Below are positions 51,049-60,885 of a DNA stretch of 62,538 nt, one piece after another. Made by a program: the position numbers and the translations under genes. The notes under the pieces are model-generated. The model was not told where the DNA came from, did no database searches, and worked only from the letters and a program-made list of their open reading frames with translations. This stretch comes from an uncultured Muribaculaceae bacterium (lineage in GTDB: Bacteria; Bacteroidota; Bacteroidia; Bacteroidales; Muribaculaceae): NCBI GenBank assembly GCA_910589425.1, contig CAJUSZ010000012.1:1-62538 (forward strand). Reading direction: 5' to 3'. Positions within the stretch are counted from its first letter, which is position 1. Every line of letters starts with the position of its first letter.

Positions 51049-54000
51049 ATGAAACACAGACTATTGACAGCAGCCACTGCGGTCATGGCCATATCTTCGA
51101 CGGCATTCGGAGCCGACTCCGTGTTCTACACGGAGGGCTTCGATTCCCAGGCCGACATGGACAAATGGGCCATAACCACGACCCAGAGTCCCGCTTTGGC
51201 GGAATCGAAACTATGGCACATCGGAAGTTCCGGCTATGAGGAACTTAACGCGTCCAGCAAAAACTCCCTCGGCATAACGCTCGCCGAGGAAGACAACATG
51301 GTTACCGAGATCGTCTCCCCGCTGATCGACTGCACAGGACGCGCAGGGCTTGTGGCCGGATTCTCCGGCTACAACACGAGCGGACTCTATGCCTGGGCCG
51401 GACTTTCCATAAGATTCTACATAAAAGATGAATCGGCCACGGAATGGGAACAGATATATTATGCCGGGACAGGCAACGACCTTACCGAGACCGACCTCTG
51501 GAACTGGAAACGCTTCCGCAAGGAACTTCCCGCCAGCTACGACGGCAAGAAAATCCGGTTCAAGATCCTTGTCGAATGCACTTCGGACTACGGCAATTCC
51601 ACCCGGCAGATGTGGTTCGACGACATATATCTGGCCGAAAAGCCTGAATACGAAGCCAAAGCCACGGCCATAGAGCCGTCGCTTTCGGCAAGCATGACGC
51701 CGGTTCCGGTAAGCATCAGCATCCTCAACAACGGATCCAAACCGTTCTCCAACTTCAAGATATACTACACCATCGACGGCGGTTCCCGGGTGGAACAGAC
51801 CGTTACGGAGACCATGAACCCTGGAGACACAAAGACTTTCGTGTTCAACCAGAAAGCCGCTTTCACCGAGATCGGCCGGACCTACAGGCTGAAAGCCGGA
51901 GTGGATCTGACCAACGACGCCGACCGCGACAACGACGCGATGGAGACAGACGTGGTCAACACCATCGTCAGGCTCCCTTACACGCCGAACATCCCCGACC
52001 GCAACAACACCGACTTCTGGCAGACGCCACGCGCCCAGACCGAAGGGGACTGGAGCATCTATCAGGACCGCAGCGCCGGACGCTGCTACTGGCAGTCGAC
52101 CATCTACCGCAACGGCAACCAGCAGGACGGTCTGCTCATCAGCCGCCCCATCTACATGGACGCAGCCACACTCGGATCCGTGGAGTTCCAGACATGGCTC
52201 AGCTCAAGCAGCATGAAAGGTGGACTCGAAGCATATCTGGCCACCGATCCAGCCGACAGCTCAAAATGGACACGCATCTATCAGAACGCTGAATTCAGCG
52301 CAACCACATCCGCCCGGATCGACGCGGCCGCAAGCTTCACAAGCCCCGCCGACGGAGTATACTACATCATCTTCAAGAGCATATCGCCGACAAACTCCTC
52401 CCGCGGCACGCTCTATCTCGACGTACTCCAGATAAAGGAGGCTCCCGACTACGATCTCGCACTCAGCGGATTCATCTCGCCGGCAAAAACCGCGCCCGAA
52501 TACAGCGAGGCCGAGACCGTTACTGTCAAAATCTCGAACCAGGGCAAACTCTCCGCAAGCGGAGCAAAGATAACCCTGATCGTGGACGGACGCGAAATAG
52601 CCAAGGAGAATCTTCCCTCTATAGCGGCAGGCAGCGGCATCGACTACACATTCACCGCCAAGGCCGATCTGACCGGAGGAACCAGCGGACACACCCTGGA
52701 AGCCACAATCATCTGGCCGGAAGATCTCGCACCGGGCAACAACTCCGCGTCGCTGAAAGTGCTTGCCGACATAGCCGAGGCTCCCTACACGATCGACACG
52801 TACAGCAACGACTTCGAGACCAACTGGATCGCGGAAGACCTCAACAAGGATGGAAAGACATTCATCCTCGAAGACATCTACAGCAACCACCGGTTCGCAT
52901 ACAACAGCGGGAACGACACAATCCCGACCACCGACGAGATGCTCTATTCGCGCGAGATCAAGCTACGCGCCGGAAAGACATACCGCGTGTCGCCACGCAT
53001 GGTGATCGAAGGGGAAGACGATAATTCCTCCAACACATACAAGATGGCTCTCGGACTCTACAAAGAGACCGACGGGAAGATGACCCTCGTGAAAAATATC
53101 GGAGAGAAAGAGATCAGATACTGGAACACCCACCATTTCCTGACCACTGTCGACGAGACTGCGAAATACCGCGTCGGCATCCGTCTCTCGAAAGAGACTC
53201 CGGCCGCCTACTATGCCCGTCTGACCGAATTCTCCATCGTCGAGGCCGGAGAAACCGACCTCCAGGCCGACCGCATGTATCTCTCAGGCAACATCATCTC
53301 TGGCATCCACAAAGCGCTGGCCAAGATCCGTGTCCGCAACAACGGTCTGAAACCCGTGTCGCGGTTCAAGATCCGGTTCTCATCCCCGACTCTCGGCGAG
53401 AAATCACAGGAATTCGAGCTGGAGAAGCCCGTGGAGACAACCGGCTACGCCACCGTACGCTTCGCCGAGGAACTCAACCTCGACATCAAGGAGAACGAAC
53501 AGCTCACGGCCGAAGTGATCTGCGAAGGCGACAATGTGGAGTCAAACAACAAGATCTACAAGCAGCTCATACACAAAGCGCCGCTCCAGACCCCGGTATC
53601 GATAGCCACAACGCCCGACCAGGGATGGATGACTTTCGACCGCAACGGGAACGACATGATCGAAGAGGGCTACTATGACAACTACGTGTTCGACGCCCGC
53701 ACCGAAGGCGACACCCCCAACCAGCTCTATTCCCCGGCCATCAACCTCAAAGCCGGGAAAAACTACCGCATCACATTCAACTACAACGCCAACTATCTCG
53801 CCCCGCAGAAAGACGCGCTCAACATCCTGCTTGAGAACGTAGCCGACGGCAGCCGCATCAAGGTGGCCGCGATTGTCAACGAAGAAAACGGCTACAACTG
53901 GCAGTCGGTTCCATTCACGGCCTACGCCTCAGTCCCGGCCGACGGCACTTACTCGGTTCTCTTCGAAGACAACGTATGGCCCGGACTTGAACCGCCCCAG

Positions 54001-55596
54001 TACTCCTCTCCCGAAGTATCCGTTTCCGAGACACTCGAAGTCTGCGAGGCGGAGACTCTGCCCGACATGAAACTGCTGGCAATCACTTCCCCTGCGGCCA
54101 ACGGCACATATTCCGCGTCGGAGACCGTAAAAGTCTCCTACCGCAACAACGGAACCATAGACGTGGTTCCCGCCACATTCCTCCTCAACGTAGGGGAAAA
54201 GACCTACGGCGCCATTATCACCGGAGGAGTCAAGGCGGGCACCGACGGAGAGATTGAATTCAAAGGCGTGGATCTCTACACACCCGGAGAATACACTCTC
54301 ACCGCATCGACCGCCAACGGCGCGGACGCGACACCGGCCGACAACTCCACTTCCATCAGCCTCAGAAGCAACCCGGTGGTAGACGCAGCCATCACGTCGA
54401 TCGACGGCCCGCTAACCGGAGACCTCGGCAAGCATGAGCATGTCGTGGCCACAATCACAAACCTCGGCAAAGGCGACCTCGCCGACTTCCCGGTAAGCTA
54501 CACCCTCACCCGTGAGAACGGAGGCACACCGGTTACCGTAACCGAAACCGTCGAAGGCCCGTTGGCCGACGGCGAAAGCTTGAAGTACACGTTCAAGGCC
54601 GACGCCGATTTCTCGGTCGAAGGCAACTACACGATCGAGGTCAAAGTGGAACTCGACGGCGATGTCAACGCCGACAACAACAAAGTGTCTACCAAGATCG
54701 GCTCAAGCCATGCGGACATGGACGCTGGTGTGGACGCCATTGTAGGCCCGACGCGCAAACTGATGACCGCTGAGGAAAACATCGTGATTTCCGTACGCAA
54801 CTACGGCCAGTCCGACATCTTCGACGTGCCGGTGAAAGCCACCGTGAAACGCGGCGACCAGACAGTGGCCACCGTGGAAGGAAGCGTGGCCGAGATTCCG
54901 GCCGGCAAGAGCGTTGAATACACATTCGCCACTCCGGTCGACCTCCGTCAGGGAGGCGACTACACCGTGGAGGCGGCCACAGTACTCAACAGGGATGTGA
55001 ATCCAGACAACGATTCCTTCACCGGAACCATCTACGCGTTCATGATCGACTGCGGCGTGGACGCCATCATCTCCCCGAAGGCCGAATGCCCCGCAGGCGA
55101 CCAGAAGATCACCGTCAGCATCAGGAACTTCGGTGACGCCCCGATCGGAAATATCCCCGTATTGTTCAAGCTGGGCAACAACCCGCAGTCCGGCACATAC
55201 GAGGGCACCATCCAACCGGGAGAGACAGCCGAATACACTTTCGCATCCACCTATAAATTCCGCGAGGGACGCGAATACACCCTGACCGCCTACACGGCCC
55301 ATCCCGACGACATGAACCCCGACAACGACCAGTGCGCGCTCGACATCAAGGGTGTCAGCGGCGTCTGCCCGGCTGTGGCCGAACGAATCGGGATCTCCTC
55401 AGCAGCCGGAACCATCGTCATCGACGGACTCGCGCAGGGCGACATAATCAAAGCCTTCGACGCAGCGGGACGCCTCGTGGCAGGCAAGGAAGCCGACGCA
55501 CCGCGTACGGAGATCCACACCGGCAGCGGAATCTTCATGCTGGTGATCTCAAGCCGCACAGAGGGCAATCTGACCCTCAAGATCAACGTCCGCTGA
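51049..55596 (+). CDS. Giant CARDB-repeat secreted protein
   Basis: A 1515-residue exported protein. After the signal peptide (TAATAVMAISSTAFGA) comes a choice-of-anchor/MAM-like domain (FYTEGFDSQADMDKWAITT ... STRQMWFDDIYLAEKP); a related block recurs near 585-740. Then come many CARDB-type Ig-like repeats, recognisable by VSILNNGSKPFSNFKIYYTIDGG, VKISNQGKLSASGAKITLIVDG, VRNNGLKPVSRFKIRFS, ATITNLGKGDLADFPVSYTL, SVRNYGQSDIFDVPVKATV and SIRNFGDAPIGNIPVLFKL. A sorting-like tail ends it. It is probably a long surface fibre or adhesin, co-expressed with the gene before it. Confidence 0.82.
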   Translation: MKHRLLTAATAVMAISSTAFGADSVFYTEGFDSQADMDKWAITTTQSPALAESKLWHIGSSGYEELNASSKNSLGITLAEEDNMVTEIVSPLIDCTGRAGLVAGFSGYNTSGLYAWAGLSIRFYIKDESATEWEQIYYAGTGNDLTETDLWNWKRFRKELPASYDGKKIRFKILVECTSDYGNSTRQMWFDDIYLAEKPEYEAKATAIEPSLSASMTPVPVSISILNNGSKPFSNFKIYYTIDGGSRVEQTVTETMNPGDTKTFVFNQKAAFTEIGRTYRLKAGVDLTNDADRDNDAMETDVVNTIVRLPYTPNIPDRNNTDFWQTPRAQTEGDWSIYQDRSAGRCYWQSTIYRNGNQQDGLLISRPIYMDAATLGSVEFQTWLSSSSMKGGLEAYLATDPADSSKWTRIYQNAEFSATTSARIDAAASFTSPADGVYYIIFKSISPTNSSRGTLYLDVLQIKEAPDYDLALSGFISPAKTAPEYSEAETVTVKISNQGKLSASGAKITLIVDGREIAKENLPSIAAGSGIDYTFTAKADLTGGTSGHTLEATIIWPEDLAPGNNSASLKVLADIAEAPYTIDTYSNDFETNWIAEDLNKDGKTFILEDIYSNHRFAYNSGNDTIPTTDEMLYSREIKLRAGKTYRVSPRMVIEGEDDNSSNTYKMALGLYKETDGKMTLVKNIGEKEIRYWNTHHFLTTVDETAKYRVGIRLSKETPAAYYARLTEFSIVEAGETDLQADRMYLSGNIISGIHKALAKIRVRNNGLKPVSRFKIRFSSPTLGEKSQEFELEKPVETTGYATVRFAEELNLDIKENEQLTAEVICEGDNVESNNKIYKQLIHKAPLQTPVSIATTPDQGWMTFDRNGNDMIEEGYYDNYVFDARTEGDTPNQLYSPAINLKAGKNYRITFNYNANYLAPQKDALNILLENVADGSRIKVAAIVNEENGYNWQSVPFTAYASVPADGTYSVLFEDNVWPGLEPPQYSSPEVSVSETLEVCEAETLPDMKLLAITSPAANGTYSASETVKVSYRNNGTIDVVPATFLLNVGEKTYGAIITGGVKAGTDGEIEFKGVDLYTPGEYTLTASTANGADATPADNSTSISLRSNPVVDAAITSIDGPLTGDLGKHEHVVATITNLGKGDLADFPVSYTLTRENGGTPVTVTETVEGPLADGESLKYTFKADADFSVEGNYTIEVKVELDGDVNADNNKVSTKIGSSHADMDAGVDAIVGPTRKLMTAEENIVISVRNYGQSDIFDVPVKATVKRGDQTVATVEGSVAEIPAGKSVEYTFATPVDLRQGGDYTVEAATVLNRDVNPDNDSFTGTIYAFMIDCGVDAIISPKAECPAGDQKITVSIRNFGDAPIGNIPVLFKLGNNPQSGTYEGTIQPGETAEYTFASTYKFREGREYTLTAYTAHPDDMNPDNDQCALDIKGVSGVCPAVAERIGISSAAGTIVIDGLAQGDIIKAFDAAGRLVAGKEADAPRTEIHTGSGIFMLVISSRTEGNLTLKINVR

Positions 55597-55637
55597 TAAA
55601 GCTACGGAATACTTTCAATCAACTGCATCTTTCCGAC

Positions 55638-55673
55638 AAGCCCCCTTCGCCACCCGGCGCGGGGGGCTTTTCC
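55638..55673 (+). terminator. Terminator of the CARDB gene
   Basis: AAGCCCCC (55638-55645) pairs with GGGGGGCTT (55661-55669), followed by TTT. Confidence 0.8.
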
Positions 55674-55769
55674 GCAGCTTGCGGCATATTATTCTCATCC
55701 GGATACCATATATTAGGTATTTTTATGCTTCATTAAGTAGTTTGCACACGGGATGCAAAGATTTCTTAG

Positions 55770-55777
55770 TAATTTTG
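55770..55777 (+). promoter_or_regulatory. -7 box of the TonB receptor gene
   Basis: TAATTTTG. The start would be near 55784, which rules out the GTG at 55782 as start codon. Confidence 0.55.
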
Positions 55778-55817
55778 CAGCGTGAAAACCGAATCCAGAA
55801 GATATTTCCAAATGACT

Positions 55818-57824
55818 ATGAAGCCATTCGCCTGCGCGGCGCTCGGGCTCTGCCTCTCCACCCCGCTCCTCGCCTCGGAACCGGCCGACTCCATCGAAGC
55901 CACCGAACTGGACGATTTCGTGATCGAATCCAGCTCCGCGTCGCGACGGAGAATGAGCGGGGCTATCAACGGCGAACGCATCGGCCAGGCGGAACTATTC
56001 AAGGCCGCATGCTGCAACCTCGGCGAGAGTTTCTCCACATCCCCCTCGGTTGACGTCAATTATTCCGACGCCACCACGGGAGCAAGACAGATAAAACTGC
56101 TCGGTCTGCCGGGCACATACGTGCAGCTGCTCACCGAGAATATGCCCGCTTTCCGGGGATCGGCCTCCCCCTACGCGCTCAGGTATGTGCCCGGTCCCTG
56201 GATGAAAAGCATCCAGGTCTCAAAAGGGGTGGCTTCGGTGAGAAATGGCTACGAGGCCATGACCGGACAGATCGACATCGAATATCTCAAACCGCAGGAC
56301 GCACAGGGCGTCTCGGTCAACGCCTACTTCGACTCCCGGCTCAAACTTGAGCTGAACGCCGACGCCAACTGGCACATCACCCCGAAACTCAACACCGAAC
56401 TGCTGGCGCATTTCGAGAACGGATGGGGACATCACGACGAGAACCACGACGGCTTTCTCGACTCGCCGCGCATCAGGCAATACAATCTCCAGAACCGCTG
56501 GAATTTCTTCTCGGACCACTACATTTTCCACGGCGGACTCTCCTGGCTCAAGGAGCAGACACGCGGCGGACAGAAACATTCCACCGACGGGATGCCACGC
56601 TTCGCCATAGACATGGACGCCGACCGCTACGAGGCATACATGAAGCACGCTTTCGTGATCGACCGCGACCATAACTCAAACATTGCCCTGATGGCCAACG
56701 CTGCGATGCACCGCCTCGACTCCAGATATGGCTACAACGAATACGGCGTCAACGAAAAGAATGTCCATGCCCAGGTCCTCTTCGACCACGATTTCACCGA
56801 ACGCCATTCCCTCGCGGCCGGACTGAGCCTCAACTACGACTATCTCAGCCAGCTCTATCGTCAGGATCACACCGAAGGCTCTCCCAAACAGTCGCGACGG
56901 GAGAGGGAAACCACTCCGGGGGCATACGCTCAATACACTTTCAAGATCGACGGCACACTCACTGCCATGGCCGGAATCAGATACGACCACAGCTCGGTCT
57001 ACGGATCTTTCCTCACACCGAGATTCCATGTCAGATACTCCCCGTCGCGCATCATATCGCTCCGCGCCTCAGCCGGAAAAGGCTACCGCACAGTGCATCC
57101 GCTCGCCGAACACAACTATCTCCTCGCCTCCGGACGCACCTTCACAATCGGCGGACTCGATCAGGAGAAAGCATGGAACTTCGGGGCAAGCGCGGCGCTC
57201 AACATCCCGGCCGGAAGCCGCGACGTGGCAGTCAACGTGGAATATTACTACACCCGCTTCGGATCGCAGACCGTGGTGGACTATGACCGCTCACCCTACG
57301 AGATAGCCGTCTATTCCACCCACGGACTCAGCTACAGCCACACATTCCAGATCGACGCCTCCTACACCCCCTTCAGGGGATTCGACATCACGGCTGCCTA
57401 CCGCCTCAACGACGTCAAGACAACATACGCCGACGGCAAACGGCGCGAGAAACCGCTCACAAGCCGCTACAAGGCACTGCTCACACTCTCCTACTCCACA
57501 CCGCTGAAGCTCTGGCAGTTCGACATCACCGGACAGCTCAACGGTGGCGGAAGGATGCCCGACCCGTACACCACAGCCGACGGCACACAGTCGTGGCCAT
57601 CACGGTTTCCGGCATATTTCCAGCTCAACGCGCAGATCACGCGGTGGTTCCGTCATTTCTCCATCTACATCGGCGGAGAGAACCTGACCAACTTCAGGCA
57701 GAAACGCCCCATCATATCGGCCTGCGACCCCTGGAGTCCCGCATTTGAGCCGACAATGGTCTGGGGGCCGGTCCACGGAGCGATGGCATACGTAGGCATA
57801 CGCTTCAACTTCGGCAAACTCTAA
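55818..57824 (+). CDS. TonB-dependent receptor, probably metal-linked
   Basis: An outer-membrane receptor of 668 residues from the ATG at 55818 (MKPFACAALGLCLSTPLLA signal); the ATG at 55812 is equally allowed by the promoter. The plug region has the ELFKAACCNLGESFSTSPSVDVNYSDATTGARQIKLLGLPGTYVQLLTENMP block, a pattern I know from receptors near heavy-metal genes in Bacteroidetes. The barrel ends in YVGIRFNFGKL. There is no N-terminal carboxypeptidase-like domain and no SusD partner. The next gene, 22 nt on, is a Cys-rich HMA protein, so copper or another soft metal is the likely subject. Confidence 0.88.
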   Translation: MKPFACAALGLCLSTPLLASEPADSIEATELDDFVIESSSASRRRMSGAINGERIGQAELFKAACCNLGESFSTSPSVDVNYSDATTGARQIKLLGLPGTYVQLLTENMPAFRGSASPYALRYVPGPWMKSIQVSKGVASVRNGYEAMTGQIDIEYLKPQDAQGVSVNAYFDSRLKLELNADANWHITPKLNTELLAHFENGWGHHDENHDGFLDSPRIRQYNLQNRWNFFSDHYIFHGGLSWLKEQTRGGQKHSTDGMPRFAIDMDADRYEAYMKHAFVIDRDHNSNIALMANAAMHRLDSRYGYNEYGVNEKNVHAQVLFDHDFTERHSLAAGLSLNYDYLSQLYRQDHTEGSPKQSRRERETTPGAYAQYTFKIDGTLTAMAGIRYDHSSVYGSFLTPRFHVRYSPSRIISLRASAGKGYRTVHPLAEHNYLLASGRTFTIGGLDQEKAWNFGASAALNIPAGSRDVAVNVEYYYTRFGSQTVVDYDRSPYEIAVYSTHGLSYSHTFQIDASYTPFRGFDITAAYRLNDVKTTYADGKRREKPLTSRYKALLTLSYSTPLKLWQFDITGQLNGGGRMPDPYTTADGTQSWPSRFPAYFQLNAQITRWFRHFSIYIGGENLTNFRQKRPIISACDPWSPAFEPTMVWGPVHGAMAYVGIRFNFGKL

Positions 57825-57846
57825 AACTTTTAAACAAACCATAGAC

Positions 57847-58350
57847 ATGAAAAAGACAATTCTTATCCTCGCCCTGATAATCTCAGCGGCAACTGCAATG
57901 GCCAAAGAGATCAAAACAGTGGTTTTCACCACCACGCCTGTCATGACATGCGAGAAATGTGAGAACAAGATCAAAGGGAATCTCCGCTTCGAGAAAGGGG
58001 TGAAGGATATCACCACCAGCGTGCCCGACCAGGAAGTAGCCATCACTTTCGACGCCGACAAGACCTCCGAGACAAAGCTTGCCGAGGCCTTCGGAAAAAT
58101 CGGCTACACCGTAAAAGTGAAGGAATCCTGCCAGAAAGGATCATCCGCCACATGCACCCCCGCAAAAGCGACCTGCGACAAGACCACCGGAACCTGCACC
58201 GGCGGCAAAGAGGCATGCGACAAAGATAAAGAGGCATGCGCCACAAAGAACGCAACCTGCACCGGAGCCGGCAAGACCTGCGAAAAGTCAGGCAAGACCT
58301 GCGCCAAAAAGGCCGGAGAATGCTGCGGCAGCAAAAAAGCCTGCAAATAA
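57847..58350 (+). CDS. Secreted HMA-domain protein with Cys-rich tail
   Basis: A 167-residue exported metal-binding protein. Signal peptide (ILILALIISAATAMA), then an HMA domain with the metal site MTCEKC (about 35-40) and the typical GVKDITTSVPDQEVAITFDADKTSETKLAEAFGKIGY. The last ~70 residues form a low-complexity tail with 12 cysteines spaced by short Lys/Thr/Ala/Gly runs (TCDK, ACDK, TCTG, TCEK units), much like a metallothionein. Together with the TonB receptor it probably binds or buffers copper or a similar metal outside the cytoplasm. An overlapping terminator/promoter to gyrB follows. Confidence 0.85.
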   Translation: MKKTILILALIISAATAMAKEIKTVVFTTTPVMTCEKCENKIKGNLRFEKGVKDITTSVPDQEVAITFDADKTSETKLAEAFGKIGYTVKVKESCQKGSSATCTPAKATCDKTTGTCTGGKEACDKDKEACATKNATCTGAGKTCEKSGKTCAKKAGECCGSKKACK

Positions 58351-58377
58351 CCCCCCAGCAGACAGTCTGAATGCGTA

Positions 58378-58412
58378 CCGCTGAAATGGTTTTGGCCGTT
58401 TCAGCGGATTTT
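58378..58412 (+). terminator. Terminator of the HMA gene
   Basis: CCGCTGAAA (58378-58386) pairs with TTTCAGCGG (58399-58407), then ATTTT. The gyrB -33 element lies inside its loop. Confidence 0.7.
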
Positions 58413-58422
58413 ATTAACTTTG
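58391..58422 (+). promoter_or_regulatory. gyrB promoter
   Basis: TTTG (58391-58394), 20-bp spacer, TAACTTTG (58415-58422), 29 nt before the ATG. Confidence 0.8.
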
Positions 58423-58451
58423 TGGGTTAATTCTCCCAAACTAAAAGAAGA

Positions 58452-60410
58452 ATGGCATCAGACAACGAAGAAAAAAAGTATATAGCCGACAATATCCAGG
58501 TACTCGAGGGACTTGAGGCTGTCCGCAAGCGCCCGGCAATGTATATCGGCGATATCTCCGCCCGCGGACTGCATCACCTCGTCTATGAGGTGGTGGACAA
58601 CTCTATCGACGAAGCTCTGGCTGGATTCGCCAACCATATCGAGGTAACGATCCGCGAGGACAACTCGATCAAGGTGGTGGACAACGGCCGCGGCATACCG
58701 GTTGACATGCACGAGAAGATGCACAAGCCGGCTCTCGAAGTGGTTCTGACCGTGCTGCACGCCGGCGGTAAATTCGACAAAGGATCGTATAAGGTCTCAG
58801 GCGGACTTCACGGCGTGGGCGTCAGCTGCGTAAACGCCCTCAGCGACTTCCTCCGCGCCGAGATCCACCGCGACGGAAAGATCTACATGCAGGAATATGC
58901 CTACGGCAAGCCTACATGCGGCCTGAACGTGATCGGCGAAAGCGACCACACCGGCACCACGATCATCTTCCATCCCGATGCCTCGATCTTCACTGAAACC
59001 GTCTACGACTACGAGACGCTGGCCAACCGCCTGCGCGACCTCGCTTACCTCAACGCCGGGATCACACTGACGCTGACCGACGAACGCGAGCGCGACGAGC
59101 AGGGCAATCCCCGGTTCGACCGTTTCCACTCGGAAAACGGTCTTGAGGACTTCGTGCGCTTCATCGACGAGGGAAAGGAGCATCTGATCTCGGACATAAT
59201 CCATATCAGCACCGAGCGCAACGGCGTCCCCGTGGAGGTGGCCATGACCTATAATCTCTCTTTCAACGAGAACATATTCTCCTACGTCAACAACATCAAC
59301 ACCGTCGAGGGAGGAACCCATCTCACCGGATTCCGCCGCGGCCTGACAACGACGCTGAAAAAATATGCCGACGACAACCATCTGCTCGACAAGCTCAAGA
59401 TCGAACTGTCAAAAGAGGATTTCCGCGACGGGCTGACGGCTGTGGTCAGCGTCAAGGTGGCCGAGCCACAGTTCGAGGGACAGACAAAGACCAAACTCGG
59501 CAACAACGAGGTGTCTGGCGTCGTGCAGAGCGCTGTCAGCGAAGCCCTGCGCTATTATCTTGAGGAGCATCCCAAAGAGGCAAAGGCTATCGTCGACAAG
59601 GTGGCTCTCGCCGCCACTGCCCGCCACGCGGCCTACAACGCCCGCATGAAAGTGCAGCGCAAATCACCCCTATCCGGTGCCGGACTCCCCGGTAAACTGG
59701 CCGACTGCAAGAGCCGCGACGCCGCGGCGTGCGAGCTGTTCCTTGTCGAGGGAGACTCGGCGGGCGGTTCGGCCAAACAGGGCCGTAACCCCAATTTCCA
59801 GGCCATACTCCCGCTGAGGGGCAAGATCCTCAATGTGGAGAAAGCCATGGAACACAAGGTGTTCGAGTCAGAAGAGATCGTCAACATGTTCAAGGCTCTC
59901 GGCGTAACGATCGGCACCGAGGAAGACAGCAAGGAGCCGAACATGTCAAAGCTCCGCTACCACAAGATCATAATCATGACCGATGCCGACGTCGACGGAG
60001 CCCATATCGCAACTCTGCTGATGACGTTCTTCTTCCGCAGAATCCGCCCGATTATCGACAACGGCTATCTCTACATCGCCACCCCGCCGCTCTACAAATG
60101 CACCCGCAAGGGTAAGAAAGGGGTGTCGGAATATGCATGGGACGACCAGCAGGTGCAACGCTTTGTCGACACCCACTGCGGCGGAGACCGCAACCAGATG
60201 GTACTCCAGCGCTACAAAGGTCTCGGAGAGATGAATCCCGAACAGCTCTGGGAAACGACCATGGATCCGGAGAACCGTATGCTGAAACAGGTTACACTCA
60301 CCAATGCGGCCGAGGCCGACCGCACGTTCTCAATCCTCATGGGAGGCGATGTGGCGCCGCGACGCGAGTTCATCGAGGCTCACGCCACTTATGCGAATAT
60401 CGACGCCTGA
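58452..60410 (+). CDS. gyrB: DNA gyrase subunit B
   Basis: ATPase subunit of the type II topoisomerase that introduces negative supercoils. The 652 residues match the short form (no long insert). Motifs in order: LEGLEAVRKRPAMYIGD and VVDNSIDEALAG (GHKL ATPase), VVDNGRGIPVDMHEK, HAGGKFDKGSYKVSGGLHGVGVSCVNALS, then the TOPRIM domain with ELFLVEGDSAGGSAKQGRN and MTDADVDGAHIATLL, and the C-terminal QRYKGLGEMNPEQLWETTMDP. It has its own promoter overlapping the terminator of the previous gene. Confidence 0.99.
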   Translation: MASDNEEKKYIADNIQVLEGLEAVRKRPAMYIGDISARGLHHLVYEVVDNSIDEALAGFANHIEVTIREDNSIKVVDNGRGIPVDMHEKMHKPALEVVLTVLHAGGKFDKGSYKVSGGLHGVGVSCVNALSDFLRAEIHRDGKIYMQEYAYGKPTCGLNVIGESDHTGTTIIFHPDASIFTETVYDYETLANRLRDLAYLNAGITLTLTDERERDEQGNPRFDRFHSENGLEDFVRFIDEGKEHLISDIIHISTERNGVPVEVAMTYNLSFNENIFSYVNNINTVEGGTHLTGFRRGLTTTLKKYADDNHLLDKLKIELSKEDFRDGLTAVVSVKVAEPQFEGQTKTKLGNNEVSGVVQSAVSEALRYYLEEHPKEAKAIVDKVALAATARHAAYNARMKVQRKSPLSGAGLPGKLADCKSRDAAACELFLVEGDSAGGSAKQGRNPNFQAILPLRGKILNVEKAMEHKVFESEEIVNMFKALGVTIGTEEDSKEPNMSKLRYHKIIIMTDADVDGAHIATLLMTFFFRRIRPIIDNGYLYIATPPLYKCTRKGKKGVSEYAWDDQQVQRFVDTHCGGDRNQMVLQRYKGLGEMNPEQLWETTMDPENRMLKQVTLTNAAEADRTFSILMGGDVAPRREFIEAHATYANIDA

Positions 60411-60457
60411 GGCCGCTCCCTGACATCACTGACGGAGCTAAGTAAACATTCTATATT

Positions 60458-60503
60458 CCGGACTGCGTACCGACCACGGGTCAACGCGGTCCGGGATTCT
60501 TTT
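60458..60503 (+). terminator. gyrB terminator
   Basis: CCGGACTGCGT (60458-60468) pairs with ACGCGGTCCGG (60484-60494) with one G-T pair; ATTCTTTTAT follows. Confidence 0.75.
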
Positions 60504-60518
60504 ATATTGCTGTCCGAT

Positions 60519-60726
60519 AAAAAAAGCAGACCTCTTTCCCAAGAAGCCTGCCGCAATGCGAATCAAATTTTTACTACAAACCTAACATAACGAATTTAAA
60601 TAGTCTGATTCTTTATTACACCTTACAATTACTAACCTTAAAATCTTTTTCACCAATTCCACCCGTAGTGTCTCTTTAAATGATTGGTTACAAAATCCCG
60701 GGACAATGACTGGCCCGGAGGTTTCC
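60519..60726 (-). ncRNA. Candidate ~200-nt ncRNA
   Basis: On the minus strand a full promoter (60733-60763) is followed about 200 nt later by a stem GCAGGCTTCTT / AAGAGGTCTGC (60526-60551, two G-U pairs) and U7 (60519-60525). Inside are only tiny frames, the longest starting GTG with about 25 codons. A CCGGG/CCCGG stem lies near the 5' end. It resembles a free-standing regulatory RNA; 6S-like RNA is one possibility. It ends head-on against gyrB. Confidence 0.6.
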
Positions 60727-60732
60727 ACACCA

Positions 60733-60763
60733 CAAAATTACAAACTCCCGCAGGCATGCGCAA
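60733..60763 (-). promoter_or_regulatory. Promoter of the candidate ncRNA
   Basis: Minus-strand TTG (60761-60763), 20-bp spacer, TAATTTTG (60733-60740). Confidence 0.7.
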
Positions 60764-60799
60764 GCTGTAAAACAGATTTATAAGTACAAATATAAGTTA

Positions 60800-60836
60800 T
60801 TATAAAATATTATCACTGATTATCAATATTTTATAA
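60800..60836. repeat. AT-rich inverted repeat after the DUF6377 gene
   Basis: TTATAAAATATT (60800-60811) pairs perfectly with AATATTTTATAA (60825-60836). It may serve as transcript end of the DUF6377 gene or as a binding site. Confidence 0.5.
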
Positions 60837-60885
60837 TTTATAAATATAAACAGCAATATACCATTTATAAAAGAATCGTCCCGTC

